NCBI GenBank assembly: GCA_021324635.1
Contig: JAJPIS010000107.1
Coordinates: forward strand, 62,001-126,000
DNA: 64,000 bases
Reading direction: 5' to 3'
From: Gemmatimonadota bacterium
GTDB taxonomy: Bacteria > Gemmatimonadota > Gemmatimonadetes > Gemmatimonadales > Gemmatimonadaceae
The notes under the pieces are model-generated. The model had not been told where the DNA came from. It worked only from the letters and a program-made list of their open reading frames with translations, and did no database searches. Made by a program: the position numbers and the translations under genes. Of the stretch, positions 36,867 to 46,715 are shown in pieces (within the stretch, counting starts at the first letter, position 1; each line of letters opens with the position of its first letter).

Positions 36867-39466
36867 GCGACGTCGATCCGGAGCGCCTCCTTCGGGGCCG
36901 CCAGCAGGTCGGACACCCGGCGTGTGAGATCGACCAGCGTGAACGGCTTTTCGAGGAAGGTTGTTGCCGCCGCCAATGGGCCACGGAGCTGTGGAGCGGC
37001 ATAACCGGAGACGAACAGCGCCCGAAGCCCGGGTCGGCCGCGACGCAGGCGGTCCAGCATGGCCGGCCCGGTCAGGTATGGCATGACGACGTCGGTGATC
37101 ACGAGGTCGATGGGTCCCGCGTGCCGCGCCCCCACTTCCACCCCGTCGGCCCCGTCAGCCGCCTGGAGGACATTGAAGCCCCGGCGCGCGAGTGCTTGGG
37201 CCATCGCGGCCCGCACGGCCGGCTCGTCCTCGACGATGAGGACCGTGGCGCCGGAGTGCCCCGCCCCGTCGATGCTGGCCAGCATCGGGGTCCGCTCCCG
37301 GCCGAGAACCGGGAGCGGTGTCTCTCGCTCGCCGCCGGGCACCGTCCCCGCCGTGTACGCTGCCGGCGCGACCGGAAAGAACATCGTGAACGTGCTCCCG
37401 TGCCCGGGAGCGCTGGCGACGTACACGTACCCACCCGACTGCTTCACGATGCCATAGACGGTCGACAGTCCGAGACCGGTCCCGCGACCCGGCGGTTTGG
37501 TCGTGAAGAAGGGCTCGAAGACCCGTGTCCGCGTGGCGTCGTCCATTCCGGTGCCGGTGTCGTGGACCGCGATGCGGACGTAGCGTCCGGGCGAGAAGCC
37601 CGGCCAGGCACGGGCCTCGAGTGCGTCGACGATCACCTGCGCGGTCTCGATCCGGACGCGCCCGCCCTCCGGCATGGCGTCCCGGGCGTTCACCACGAGA
37701 TTCACCAGCGCCTGCTCCAGTTGACCGGGGTCGGCCACGATCAGCGGCACGTTCGGCGAGAGCGACACATCGAGGCGGACATCGTCGCCGATCAACCGGG
37801 TCAGCATCCGCTCGCACCCCGCGACGACGCTGTTGATGCCGACGATCTGTGGACGAAGCACCTGCTTTCGGCTGAATGCGAGCAATTGCCGGGTGAGCTC
37901 CGTCGCGCGGCGCACAGCGGCACGAATCTCGGCCACCGACTCGGCTGCCGGCGTGCCGCCTGGGAGCTCCGCCAGGGCCAGCTCGGCGTTGCCGCTGATC
38001 GCCGTCAGGATGTTGTTGAAGTCGTGTGCGACCCCGCCCGCCAGCTGTCCCACGGCCTCCAGCCGCTGCGCGTGCCCGAGCCGCTCTTGCAGGTCGTGCC
38101 GCTCGGTCACGTCCCGCGCAGTCAGCACGAGCCCGCCCACGGCCGGATCGTTCGAGAGATCGGTCGCCGTGGTCTCCAGATAGCGGATCGTGCCGTCCTG
38201 GTCGCGCACCCGCCAGGTCGCGCCGGCCGAGATGCGCGGCGCACGTCGGGCATCGGCCAGCAGCGTCGCGAGCACCAGCTCATCGGGAGTGTCCACCAGC
38301 GCCAGGAGGGCGCTCCCTTCGAGTCCGGCCACGGTCGGCGCCAGTACGCGCTGCGCGGCCGGGCTCGCGAAGCGGATGATCCCCGCAGCGTCGACGATCA
38401 GGATGGCATCGCTCGCGTGCTGCACCAGCGAGCGAAAGCGCTCCTCGCCCGCCCGCGCCGCGCGCTCCGTCAGCAACCGGGCGTTCTGCTGGGCCGCCAC
38501 GAGCCCTCGGGCGAGGACCAGGATGGCGACCGGCGCTGCCGCCGCGACCAGTGGCGCGACTTGCGCTGGCTCCCCCGATACGGCGACATATGACACGAGG
38601 CCGCCGAGCGCACCGGCAACGGCGTATGGCAGCGCGGCCAGGAAGGGCGCATGTCTCGTGGGGCCATCGCTGTCCTCGACGACCGCCCCGTCGGGGCTGC
38701 GGAGGTACCGCTCGCCGCTCGCGATGAGCAGCACGTAACTCACCGCGTACAGCGAATCGGCGAGCCAGCTGGCGCCCCCGAGCTGGGCCGGCGCGATGAA
38801 GGTCGCCAACACGTCCCCGACGATGCTCACCGCCTCGCCCCCGAGGAGGAGACCGAACGCCGGGGTGTAGCGTCCGCCGGGCGGCCGAAGCGCCACGGTC
38901 GTGATTCCGAACAGGAGCACCAGTCCGCCCACGGGGTAGACGAGCGCGAGGACGAGATGGTGCGACACCTCCCCCGTGGTGGCCGCCCGGAAGACAATGT
39001 GCCAGATCATGACCGCCGAGCCGACGAGCACGATCAGCGTGTCGAGGACGAACTTCCACCACTCCAACTGTGTCCGCCGCGCACGCGGCAGCCGCAGGAA
39101 CGCCGCGATCGCGAGCGGAAAGAAGGCGAGGTACGGGATGTTCGCCGGCCAGGACCACATGGGGTCGCGGTGCGCCCAGAACACGTACTGCGACCACCAG
39201 ATGTTCCCCACCACGGCGCAGCCCGTAGCAGCGGCAAAGAGGCGCAGGGCGGTTGCCGTCCGGGGGTCGATCCCACGCGTCCGCGCCGCGCACCAGAACA
39301 GCCCGATGGTGGCGAAATCCAGCGGGAGGAAGGCGAGCCTGCTGGCCAGCTCCCCCCAGACTGAGCCCGCCCACCACGGGAAGCTCGCACAGACGACGAT
39401 GACCGCCGCGTACACGACCGCGGCCCGCGTCCAGGGGGATTGTCGTGCAGGGATCCCGAGGGGCAT
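36863..39466 (-). CDS. Membrane hybrid histidine kinase: N-terminal multi-TM sensor, PAS, HisKA, HATPase, C-terminal receiver
   Basis: Multiple TM segments; VQHASDAILIVDAAGIIRFAS; GGVAHDFNNILTAISGNAELAL; GRGTGLGLSTVYGIVKQSGG; TVLIVEDEPAVRAAMAQAL...LVITDVVMPYLTG...FLEKPFT. Confidence 0.93.
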   Translation of the reverse strand: MPLGIPARQSPWTRAAVVYAAVIVVCASFPWWAGSVWGELASRLAFLPLDFATIGLFWCAARTRGIDPRTATALRLFAAATGCAVVGNIWWSQYVFWAHRDPMWSWPANIPYLAFFPLAIAAFLRLPRARRTQLEWWKFVLDTLIVLVGSAVMIWHIVFRAATTGEVSHHLVLALVYPVGGLVLLFGITTVALRPPGGRYTPAFGLLLGGEAVSIVGDVLATFIAPAQLGGASWLADSLYAVSYVLLIASGERYLRSPDGAVVEDSDGPTRHAPFLAALPYAVAGALGGLVSYVAVSGEPAQVAPLVAAAAPVAILVLARGLVAAQQNARLLTERAARAGEERFRSLVQHASDAILIVDAAGIIRFASPAAQRVLAPTVAGLEGSALLALVDTPDELVLATLLADARRAPRISAGATWRVRDQDGTIRYLETTATDLSNDPAVGGLVLTARDVTERHDLQERLGHAQRLEAVGQLAGGVAHDFNNILTAISGNAELALAELPGGTPAAESVAEIRAAVRRATELTRQLLAFSRKQVLRPQIVGINSVVAGCERMLTRLIGDDVRLDVSLSPNVPLIVADPGQLEQALVNLVVNARDAMPEGGRVRIETAQVIVDALEARAWPGFSPGRYVRIAVHDTGTGMDDATRTRVFEPFFTTKPPGRGTGLGLSTVYGIVKQSGGYVYVASAPGHGSTFTMFFPVAPAAYTAGTVPGGERETPLPVLGRERTPMLASIDGAGHSGATVLIVEDEPAVRAAMAQALARRGFNVLQAADGADGVEVGARHAGPIDLVITDVVMPYLTGPAMLDRLRRGRPGLRALFVSGYAAPQLRGPLAAATTFLEKPFTLVDLTRRVSDLLAAPKEALRIDVA

Positions 39467-39606
39467 CGGACGTTGACGACCCCTCGGAGACGCGGTCACT
39501 CGGACCGCCCAGATGGCGGTTTGGGGTGCGCCGCGCTAGCATTTCGACAGCACACCTGGCGAGCGCCTTCTGGGCGATCCTCCGACCCCTCTGACCCGGT
39601 AGCCGT

Positions 39607-40956
39607 ATGTCAGCCACTGCCTTGCACGAGCTTGCCCGTGGCGAGCACACTGCCGTCCCGCTGGAATCGTTCTGGATGCCGTTCACGGCGAATCGCGCGT
39701 TCAAGCGAAGTCCGCGCCTGCTGGTTGCCGCCAAGGACATGCACTACACGACGGCCGACGGCCGCAAAGTGCTCGACGGCGCCGCCGGGCTCTGGTGCGT
39801 GAATGCGGGTCACTGCCGGGAGCCGATCGTCGCCGCCATTCGGGCCGCGGCGGGCGAGCTCGACTACGCCCCCGGGTTTCAGATGGGCCACCCCCTCGCC
39901 TTTCAGCTCGCGGATCGCCTCGCCGCCCGGCTGCCCGGAGATCTCGACCACGTCTTCTTCGCGAATTCGGGGTCGGAGGCCGTGGACACGGCGCTCAAGA
40001 TCGCCCTCGCGTATCACCTGGCGCGCGGGGATGCCGGGCGTACTCGGCTCATCGGGCGGGCCCGCGCCTATCACGGCGTGGGGTTCGGCGGCATCTCCGT
40101 CGGCGGCATCGAGAACAACCGCAAGCAATTCCCGTCGCTCCTGCCCGGTGTCCTCCACCTCCCCGATACCCACGACCTCGCCCGGAACGCGTTTTCGCGC
40201 GGCCTGCCCGCCCACGGCGCTGAGCGCGCCGACGCGCTCGAGGCCCTGATCGGCGAGCACGGCGCCGGCACCATCGCGGCGGTCATCGTCGAGCCGGTCG
40301 CCGGATCGACGGGCGTCCTGGTGCCCCCGAAGGGCTACCTGGAGCGGCTGCGCGCGATCTGCGATCGCCATGGAATCCTGCTGATCTTCGATGAGGTGAT
40401 CACCGGATTCGGCCGCCTCGGCGCGCCCTTCGCGGCGGACTATTTCGGGGTCGTCCCGGACCTCATGACGGTGGCCAAGGGCCTGACGAGCGGTGCGGTC
40501 CCGATGGGGGCCGTGTTCGTCCGCCACGGCGTCTACGAGACGATCGTGAATGGTGCCACCCCCGGCATCGAGTTCTTCCACGGATACACGTACTCCGGCC
40601 ATCCGCTCGCGGCCGCGGCCGGACTCGCGGCACTCGATGTCTACGAGCAGGAAGGGCTGTTCGAGCGGGCCGCATCGCTGAGCGGCTATTGGGATGCGGC
40701 CGCCCACGCGTTGCGCGGGCTCCCCAATGTCATCGACATCCGGACGATCGGGCTCGTGGCTGGCATCGAGCTCGAGCCCCGAGCCGACGCGCCGGGCGCG
40801 CGGGCCTACGATGTGTTCCTCGACTGCTTTGCGCAGGGGGTCCTGATCCGGACGACGGGCGACACGGTGGCGCTGTCGCCGCCGCTGATCGTCGACCGGG
40901 CACAGATCGACCAGATCTTCGATCTCCTCGGGCGCGCTCTTCGCCGCGTCGCGTAG
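39607..40956 (+). CDS. Class III aminotransferase (omega-amino acid:pyruvate/beta-alanine type)
   Basis: PLESFWMPFTANRAFK, LDGAAGLWCVNAGHCREPI, FFANSGSEAVDTALKIALAYH, LIFDEVITGFGRLG, GYTYSGHPLAAAAGLAALDVY. Confidence 0.92.
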   Translation: MSATALHELARGEHTAVPLESFWMPFTANRAFKRSPRLLVAAKDMHYTTADGRKVLDGAAGLWCVNAGHCREPIVAAIRAAAGELDYAPGFQMGHPLAFQLADRLAARLPGDLDHVFFANSGSEAVDTALKIALAYHLARGDAGRTRLIGRARAYHGVGFGGISVGGIENNRKQFPSLLPGVLHLPDTHDLARNAFSRGLPAHGAERADALEALIGEHGAGTIAAVIVEPVAGSTGVLVPPKGYLERLRAICDRHGILLIFDEVITGFGRLGAPFAADYFGVVPDLMTVAKGLTSGAVPMGAVFVRHGVYETIVNGATPGIEFFHGYTYSGHPLAAAAGLAALDVYEQEGLFERAASLSGYWDAAAHALRGLPNVIDIRTIGLVAGIELEPRADAPGARAYDVFLDCFAQGVLIRTTGDTVALSPPLIVDRAQIDQIFDLLGRALRRVA

Positions 40957-40964
40957 CGACGACC

Positions 40965-40993
40965 GGGAGACGCTCACCGAGTGAGCGTCTCCC
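40965..40993. terminator. Strong bidirectional hairpin between convergent genes
   Basis: gggagacgctcac-cga-gtgagcgtctccc: perfect 13-bp stem, 3-nt loop, between the stops at 40956 and 40994. Confidence 0.8.
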
Positions 40994-42253
40994 CTATTCG
41001 CCTCCCTCCTCGGGCCCCACCGCCGCTCCAGCGGGGGCTCCGAGCGGGACCGGCTCGGCCGGCCTCGCGGGAGCGGCGATTGCCGCCTGCTCCTCGACGA
41101 GGCAGAGCCCCTGCTCGCTCTTGCGCACCATCGCGATGAACGCCGCGGCAATGGTGGGATCGAACTCCCGCGCGGCCCGGCGCTCGATGTAGTGAAGCGC
41201 CTTGACGGCCGGCCACGCGGCGCGGTAGGGTCGGTCGGTGTGCAGCGCGTCGAACACGTCGCACACGTGGACCATGGTGCTGGCGTAGTGGCAGTCGCGG
41301 GCGAAGTGCCGACGCGGATACCCGCCGCCGTCGATCATCACGTGATGCTCGAAGGCGACGGCAGCTGGAAGTGTCAGCGCGCTGTCGCTGTTCAGGATGA
41401 TCCGCGCGCCGTCCGCGGGATGCCGCTCGAGGAGCTCTCGCTCTTCGGGGGAGAGGCTGCCGGGCTTGGTCAGGATCTCCAGCGGCACGCGGACTTTGCC
41501 GAGGTCGTGCAGGAGGCCCGCCACACCCAGCGCTCGGATGTCGCGCGGGCTGTGCCCCACTCCCTCGGCGAGGGCCATCGTCAGGATCGCCACGTTGATC
41601 GAATGGGTGGTCGTGTACTGATCGAATGTCTTGAGCCGTAGCAGCGGGAGCAACAGTCGGCCGTCGGTGTGGAGCGCCACCGAGAGCGACCGCACGACGG
41701 CCTCGGCCTCGGCCATCGGGACGGTCCCGCGGTCGGCGACTTCCGCATGGATGTACCGAACCGCGTCGGATTCCTCGCGAAGGGTGAACGGTGCGGAGCC
41801 GGCCGGCAGGGCGGCATTGAGACCTCCGGCGACGCCACCCTGCACGCCGACCACGCCAAAGCGAATCGACCCCGATCGACCCGCCGCCGCGTCGTCGGCG
41901 GTGACCGTCCCGGTCCCTCTGGCCGCGAGTCGCTCCCGCACCTGCTCCACGAAGGCGTCGAACTCCTCGCTCTGCACGTCGTCGACGATCTCGATTCGCT
42001 GCACCCCGGCCTCGGCCAGGCGCGCCCCCCAGTCCCAGTCGCGGAGCTCGCGAAGCGCGTCATAGCCACAGATCACGTCGCGCCCGATGAAACTGAACGA
42101 GGGGGTGTCCTGCTCCGACTGGAGGTTCCGAAGGCTCTCATATGCGGCCCGCACGGCGCGCCGCCTCGCGGGATGTGCCGATCCGTACAGCGTGCTGGTG
42201 GCCAGCGCTTGGGAGAGCGCGTGGAGGAACCGCACCGCCGCGGTGCTCGTCAT
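40994..42253 (-). CDS. HD-GYP-type HD domain protein with novel N-terminal module
   Basis: LLHDLGKVRVPLEILTKPGSLSPEERELLERHPADGARIIL, FEHHVMIDGGGYPRRH, VCDVFDALHTDRPYR. Confidence 0.88.
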   Translation of the reverse strand: MTSTAAVRFLHALSQALATSTLYGSAHPARRRAVRAAYESLRNLQSEQDTPSFSFIGRDVICGYDALRELRDWDWGARLAEAGVQRIEIVDDVQSEEFDAFVEQVRERLAARGTGTVTADDAAAGRSGSIRFGVVGVQGGVAGGLNAALPAGSAPFTLREESDAVRYIHAEVADRGTVPMAEAEAVVRSLSVALHTDGRLLLPLLRLKTFDQYTTTHSINVAILTMALAEGVGHSPRDIRALGVAGLLHDLGKVRVPLEILTKPGSLSPEERELLERHPADGARIILNSDSALTLPAAVAFEHHVMIDGGGYPRRHFARDCHYASTMVHVCDVFDALHTDRPYRAAWPAVKALHYIERRAAREFDPTIAAAFIAMVRKSEQGLCLVEEQAAIAAPARPAEPVPLGAPAGAAVGPEEGGE

Positions 42254-44391
42254 GCCGCCCGGCCCGCGGATCGTGCCGCGCCCGCCGCGCGGATCTCGGG
42301 ATCGCTCGAGCGCGCCGCCCGGTGGAGCACCCTGGCGGCGGCCGGCTCGTCCTGCCACCGGAGTGCCAGCGCGCCAAGAATCGCCAACACGGTCGGAGAC
42401 TTGGGCGCGAGCCGCTCACGACGCAGCCAGCGGGTGCGTGTCGTCACCAATCCCAGCAAGCAGGGAAGCGCGTCGGGGGCACCCGTCGCCGCGAGCGTCC
42501 GGACGGCGAGCAGCTCCATGTCGGCCGGCAACGCGCGCGTGGCGAGCTTCTGCACGAATCGAGGGACCGCGGCCGCCGGGCACTCCTTCTGACAGGCGTC
42601 GAGTCCGATCCGGACGATCTGGAGATCTCCGTCGTTCAGTGCGGCCGCGATTGCTGCGCTCCGGGTCACCGGCCGACGCAGCATGAGGCGCAGCGCCTCG
42701 CGTCGCACCCGGCTGTCATGGTGCCCCGCGAACGGCATCGGCGAAAAGTCGGCGGGCCAGTTCGCGATCTCACCGAGGAGGATCAGCAGGTTGCGCTGCA
42801 TGTACCAGGGCGCACCGGCGAGCCGCGCGACGACGGCGGATCCGATGGCGTCGCCGAGACGCGTGAGGACGCCGAGCAGCTTCCGGCGGGTCGTCCGCGA
42901 CTGCGAGTCGGAGAGCGCGTCGAGCAGTGCGCCGATTGCCGGCTGGCCCACACGCCGAGCGAAATCCTCGAGCCGCTTCGCGTCGACGGTCGGTGCGGCC
43001 AGGAGCCGCGCGAAGTGCTCCGGCGTCGCAATGCGGGTCCGAATGATGCCCGGCAGCGGGTTGTCCGCCGAGGCCGCATCGATGCTGTCGAGCACGAAGA
43101 GAATGTCGCCCCGAGCGGTCAGCGTCGCGATCGCGTCCCAGAGCGCGGGCGCGGCGTTGCGCAGCTCGATCGACATCTCGAGGACCCGCTCGGGCTCACA
43201 CTGCTGCGTGATGCCGAGGGCGAACGGTCCGGCATCCGGGCTGGCCAGTCGATCGAGCATGGCGCTGTAGCCGCCCGCGGCCGGGTCGGGCAGATGCCAC
43301 CCGTCGATCATCTCGCGCACCTGCTCCCGGAACTGCCCCTCGGCGACACCGCGCACGGGGACGGGCCCACGCCGCGAATGGCTCGCGAGCTTGACGAGAA
43401 GCCTGAGGAGCGGCTTCGAGATCGCCTGCTGCGACACGTCCGCGGCGGCGACGGTGAGCGTCAGGACCGCGTCGACCGCCATCCCCTCGGCCGCATCGTT
43501 CAGGAACGCGTGGCGCTGCGAGAGGTTGCCGCCCATGCCGAGGAGTCGGCGGATGGCCTCCGGGCTCAGGTCGTGGACGAGCCGGGAAACTCGCGCCCGA
43601 AGCACCGCCGTCTCCTCGGTTCGACCGGCGCGCAGCTCGTCGGCGATCTGAAGCAGGTAGCCGACGACCACCTGCTCGTACGCTGTCTCGCTACTCCGCG
43701 CGTTGATCGCCCGCGCCACGTCCGCCGGATCGACGTCCGGAGCGACCGATGCATCCTCGGCGGGGAGCGCCAGCGCGGCGCCAGCCAGCGCCATCCAGAG
43801 CTGAGCAGCCCGCGGGATCACCGCCGGCCCGAACCCTCCCTCCTCGCCCGCGTCGAGCAGCTCGAGCCGCTCATACGACTGCCGATAGACCGTGATGTGT
43901 GGCCACGGTGTGCTGGGCGTCCCCGGCATGGTGATCGGCTCACCCGCCGTGCGCGGATCCGTCGCCAGCCGCGCGAGGAAATCGGTGAGCTCGCGCCCGG
44001 TGATGCCGGTGTGCAGGCGAAATCCGGCCACACGATGCCCGTGCAACCGCTCCGCGAGGGCCCGCAACAGATGATTTCGAACGTCGGTGGCAACGCCGTC
44101 GATCACCAGTTGCTCGGCGGCCACTCCGATCGCGACCTGTCCTGCCGCAGCGAGCAAGGGGCCGAGCCGTTGCGTGACACGCTCCTCCGCGGCCGCGAGC
44201 GATGGATGGCCGCCCGGATACATCGTGCGGCGGTGCAGGGCGACCGACAGCTCCAGGAGGAAATTCGAGAGCTCCCTGGCGGGCCCGGGCGGGGCACCGG
44301 CGGGCCTGGTCGGCGACGGCCCGACCGCTCCATTGGCGGCAGTGGCCGGCGACCCGCGGGCATCGATATCGCTCGTGATGGCGTCAGCCAC
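42250..44391 (-). CDS. Large HEAT-like repeat protein with N-terminal module shared with the downstream HD-GYP protein
   Basis: Alpha-helical repeat-like C-terminal half (GQPAIGALLDALSDSQSRTTRRKLLGVLTRLGDAIGSAVVARL, HDSRVRREALRLMLRRP); 4-nt overlap with HD-GYP gene. Confidence 0.8.
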   Translation of the reverse strand: MADAITSDIDARGSPATAANGAVGPSPTRPAGAPPGPARELSNFLLELSVALHRRTMYPGGHPSLAAAEERVTQRLGPLLAAAGQVAIGVAAEQLVIDGVATDVRNHLLRALAERLHGHRVAGFRLHTGITGRELTDFLARLATDPRTAGEPITMPGTPSTPWPHITVYRQSYERLELLDAGEEGGFGPAVIPRAAQLWMALAGAALALPAEDASVAPDVDPADVARAINARSSETAYEQVVVGYLLQIADELRAGRTEETAVLRARVSRLVHDLSPEAIRRLLGMGGNLSQRHAFLNDAAEGMAVDAVLTLTVAAADVSQQAISKPLLRLLVKLASHSRRGPVPVRGVAEGQFREQVREMIDGWHLPDPAAGGYSAMLDRLASPDAGPFALGITQQCEPERVLEMSIELRNAAPALWDAIATLTARGDILFVLDSIDAASADNPLPGIIRTRIATPEHFARLLAAPTVDAKRLEDFARRVGQPAIGALLDALSDSQSRTTRRKLLGVLTRLGDAIGSAVVARLAGAPWYMQRNLLILLGEIANWPADFSPMPFAGHHDSRVRREALRLMLRRPVTRSAAIAAALNDGDLQIVRIGLDACQKECPAAAVPRFVQKLATRALPADMELLAVRTLAATGAPDALPCLLGLVTTRTRWLRRERLAPKSPTVLAILGALALRWQDEPAAARVLHRAARSSDPEIRAAGAARSAGRAA

Positions 44392-44579
44392 TGGCGCTCG
44401 CAGGTCGACGGAAAGGGGGTTGGCCTCGGGACCCTCCTTCAGACGACTCGGCGGCCGGCCGGGTCAGGCGCCTGGCGCGCCTCAGCGAGCCCGGCTGTGA
44501 GCCGCACTCTCCCGCTCATCGCCCTCGGCCCGTAGAGTATTCCGTGACGGGGGTTCTCCTGCACACACGGAGGTGTGTC

Positions 44580-44915
44580 ATGCGGAGGGTGCTGTGCTCG
44601 ATCCCGGCCGGTACTGTGATCGTCGCACTGGCCGTGGCCGCCTGCTCGCGCGGCGATTCGCCCGATTCCAAAGGGCAGATCACCATGAAGGGCACGGTCC
44701 ATCAGGTCACGCAGCCCGATGGCCAGCAGTGCTGGCAGTTCCAATCGGCCAAGGGCAACAACTACGAGCTCCAACCGGCGCAGGTGCCGCACGACCTGCT
44801 CGTCGATGGGGAACAGGCGACCATCGTGGCGAAAAAGCGCCAGGGCGGAACCTTCTGTAAGAACGTCGGCACCCTGGTCGATGTCATCAGCACGGCCCCG
44901 CAGAATGGTGCGTAG
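44580..44915 (+). CDS. Small lipoprotein of unknown function
   Basis: MRRVLCSIPAGTVIVALAVAACSRGD lipobox; conserved-looking Cys pair (QQCWQF, TFCKN). Confidence 0.65.
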   Translation: MRRVLCSIPAGTVIVALAVAACSRGDSPDSKGQITMKGTVHQVTQPDGQQCWQFQSAKGNNYELQPAQVPHDLLVDGEQATIVAKKRQGGTFCKNVGTLVDVISTAPQNGA

Positions 44916-44946
44916 CCGAGGGGTCGCGAAACCGTAGCCGAGCGTT

Positions 44947-44969
44947 GCCGAGGCTCTCCGAGCCTCGGC
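44947..44969. terminator. Hairpin between convergent genes
   Basis: gccgaggctc-tcc-gagcctcggc: perfect 10-bp stem. Confidence 0.7.
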
Positions 44970-44982
44970 CTGTGCGCGGTGA

Positions 44983-46638
44983 TCAGCCCGGCTGTGCCGC
45001 GTGTTCCTGGTGGCCCCTGACGGCAGCGCCCCGCCCCGCCGCGCCGAGGGGCGTGCCCAGCACCTCGTGCGCCGCGTTCCGGCCGTGGATGCCGATGACG
45101 CTGCCGCCGGGATGCGTGCCGACACCGCAGAGATAGACGCCCGGCATCGGCGTGCGCGCCGCGAGCCGCCGGTCCCACATGTTGCTCGGCAGGATGTCGC
45201 CATGAAAGATGTGGCCGCCGGAGAGCCCGATGCGGCGCTCGACATCGGGCGGCCCGAGGACCTCGAGGTCGACGATCGCGTCGGGGAAGTTGGAGCAATG
45301 CCGCGCGATCGCATCGACAACCAGCTGGCCTGCCTCCGCTCGCCTCGTGTCCCACGATCCGCGCGCGAACGCGTGCGGCACGTACTGCGCGAAGACGCTC
45401 AGCGTGTGCAGGCCCGTGGGCGCGACGCTCGGGTCGTACACGGAATGGAGATACAGCTCGGTCCAGACGCGTTGCGGCAGGTCACCCCGGCGTGCCCTCT
45501 CGAATCCGTGCGCCCACTCGTCCTTGGTGAGCGGCGTGTTGATCTGCCCGGTGTGATGGTCCTCGTTGATGCCCGGGCGCGCCCGGAAGTTCGGCAGCTC
45601 GCGGATCGTCATGTTGACCTTCACCGTCAAGCTGGTCATCGGGATGGCTTCGACGCGCTCGCGCCACCCGGCGGGTGCCGACGAGCCGAGGAGCCTCAGC
45701 GTGCTGCGCGGATCCGCGTTCGAGATCACGACCGGGGCCGCGATCCGGTCACCCGACTCGAGCTCGACGCCGACCCCCGGAACGATCCGGGCGACGGGGA
45801 CGCCGGTGGCGACGACCGCGCCCGCCTCGCGTGCCGCGTCGCAGATGAGGAAGGAGATCATCCCCATCCCGCCCCGGACGTACCCCCACGTGCCCGGCAT
45901 GCCGAACATGCGGCCCGACGCGTGGTGGTAGTACACCGACGCCGTGCCCGGGTCGCTGGGGCTCGCGTTGGTCCCGATCACCCCCTGGCCGAGGTAGGCC
46001 ATCTGGAGCCGCTCGTCCTGGAGGAACCGCTCCACATACTCCACCATCGACCACTCGAACAGCAACTTGCGCGCGTCCTCATCAGCGCCGATCCGGGCCT
46101 CGATCGCATCGCGCGTGGGTGATCGGCCGATCCACACGTCGGCCGGGCCGGCGGGACGCAGGGCCTCACGAAGGCGACGCTTCACATCGACCATTGCCCG
46201 CCATCCGGCCAGGTCGTGCGGTGCGAACCGCCGCACCTCCGCTTCGCACCGTTCGTCATCGTTCCACAGCTGGATGCTGGATCCGTCGTCGAACGGCACG
46301 AACATCCCGCCCGCCGCCGGGAACCACTCCAGCCCGCGCCGCGGCAGCTCCAACTCATCGATCACGAGCTGATGTAGAAGGCCCGCGACGTATGCGCATG
46401 GGGAGAACCGAACTCCGGGCCACGGCTCCTCGAGCGTGCAGGCCCCACCCACGCGCTCTCGCGCTTCGAGCACGAGCACGCGGCGCCCTGCCCGGGCCAG
46501 GTACGCGGCACAGGTCAGCCCATTGTGACCCGCTCCGACGATGACGGCATCCCACGGCCGCCCCGCGAGAACGGGGACTGGCTCGGGGAGCCCGAGGCAG
46601 CCCATCACCGCCGCGGTCGGAGAGTCGACGCCTGCCAT
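44983..46638 (-). CDS. Phytoene-dehydrogenase/PYROXD2-like FAD-dependent oxidoreductase
   Basis: DAVIVGAGHNGLTCAAYLARAGRRVLVLEARERVGGACTLEEPWPGVRFSPCAYVAGLL; PGVYLCGVGTHPGGSVIGIHGRNAA. Confidence 0.9.
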   Translation of the reverse strand: MAGVDSPTAAVMGCLGLPEPVPVLAGRPWDAVIVGAGHNGLTCAAYLARAGRRVLVLEARERVGGACTLEEPWPGVRFSPCAYVAGLLHQLVIDELELPRRGLEWFPAAGGMFVPFDDGSSIQLWNDDERCEAEVRRFAPHDLAGWRAMVDVKRRLREALRPAGPADVWIGRSPTRDAIEARIGADEDARKLLFEWSMVEYVERFLQDERLQMAYLGQGVIGTNASPSDPGTASVYYHHASGRMFGMPGTWGYVRGGMGMISFLICDAAREAGAVVATGVPVARIVPGVGVELESGDRIAAPVVISNADPRSTLRLLGSSAPAGWRERVEAIPMTSLTVKVNMTIRELPNFRARPGINEDHHTGQINTPLTKDEWAHGFERARRGDLPQRVWTELYLHSVYDPSVAPTGLHTLSVFAQYVPHAFARGSWDTRRAEAGQLVVDAIARHCSNFPDAIVDLEVLGPPDVERRIGLSGGHIFHGDILPSNMWDRRLAARTPMPGVYLCGVGTHPGGSVIGIHGRNAAHEVLGTPLGAAGRGAAVRGHQEHAAQPG

Positions 46639-46699
46639 GGCGCGAAGCTAATGGATTCGACCGTGACCGGCACCTTTCACCCACCGCGTGCGCCGAGTT

Positions 46700-46715
46700 A
46701 TCTTGACATCGAGAT
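46700..46715. promoter_or_regulatory. Imperfect inverted repeat ATCTTGA-CA-TCGAGAT, candidate MarR operator
   Basis: One-mismatch dyad overlapping the probable marR start; GACATC[AG]AGAT core recurs upstream of yceI at 47247-47257. Confidence 0.5.

Noticed and set aside
35777-38593. 938-aa plus-strand ORF opposite the kinase and overlapping the dehydratase
   Set aside because: Composition is shadow-ORF like; both real genes on this interval have strong domain motifs.
42142-44535. 797-aa plus-strand ORF opposite the HEAT protein
   Set aside because: Shadow ORF with biased residues; minus-strand product shows helical repeats and a coupled neighbour.
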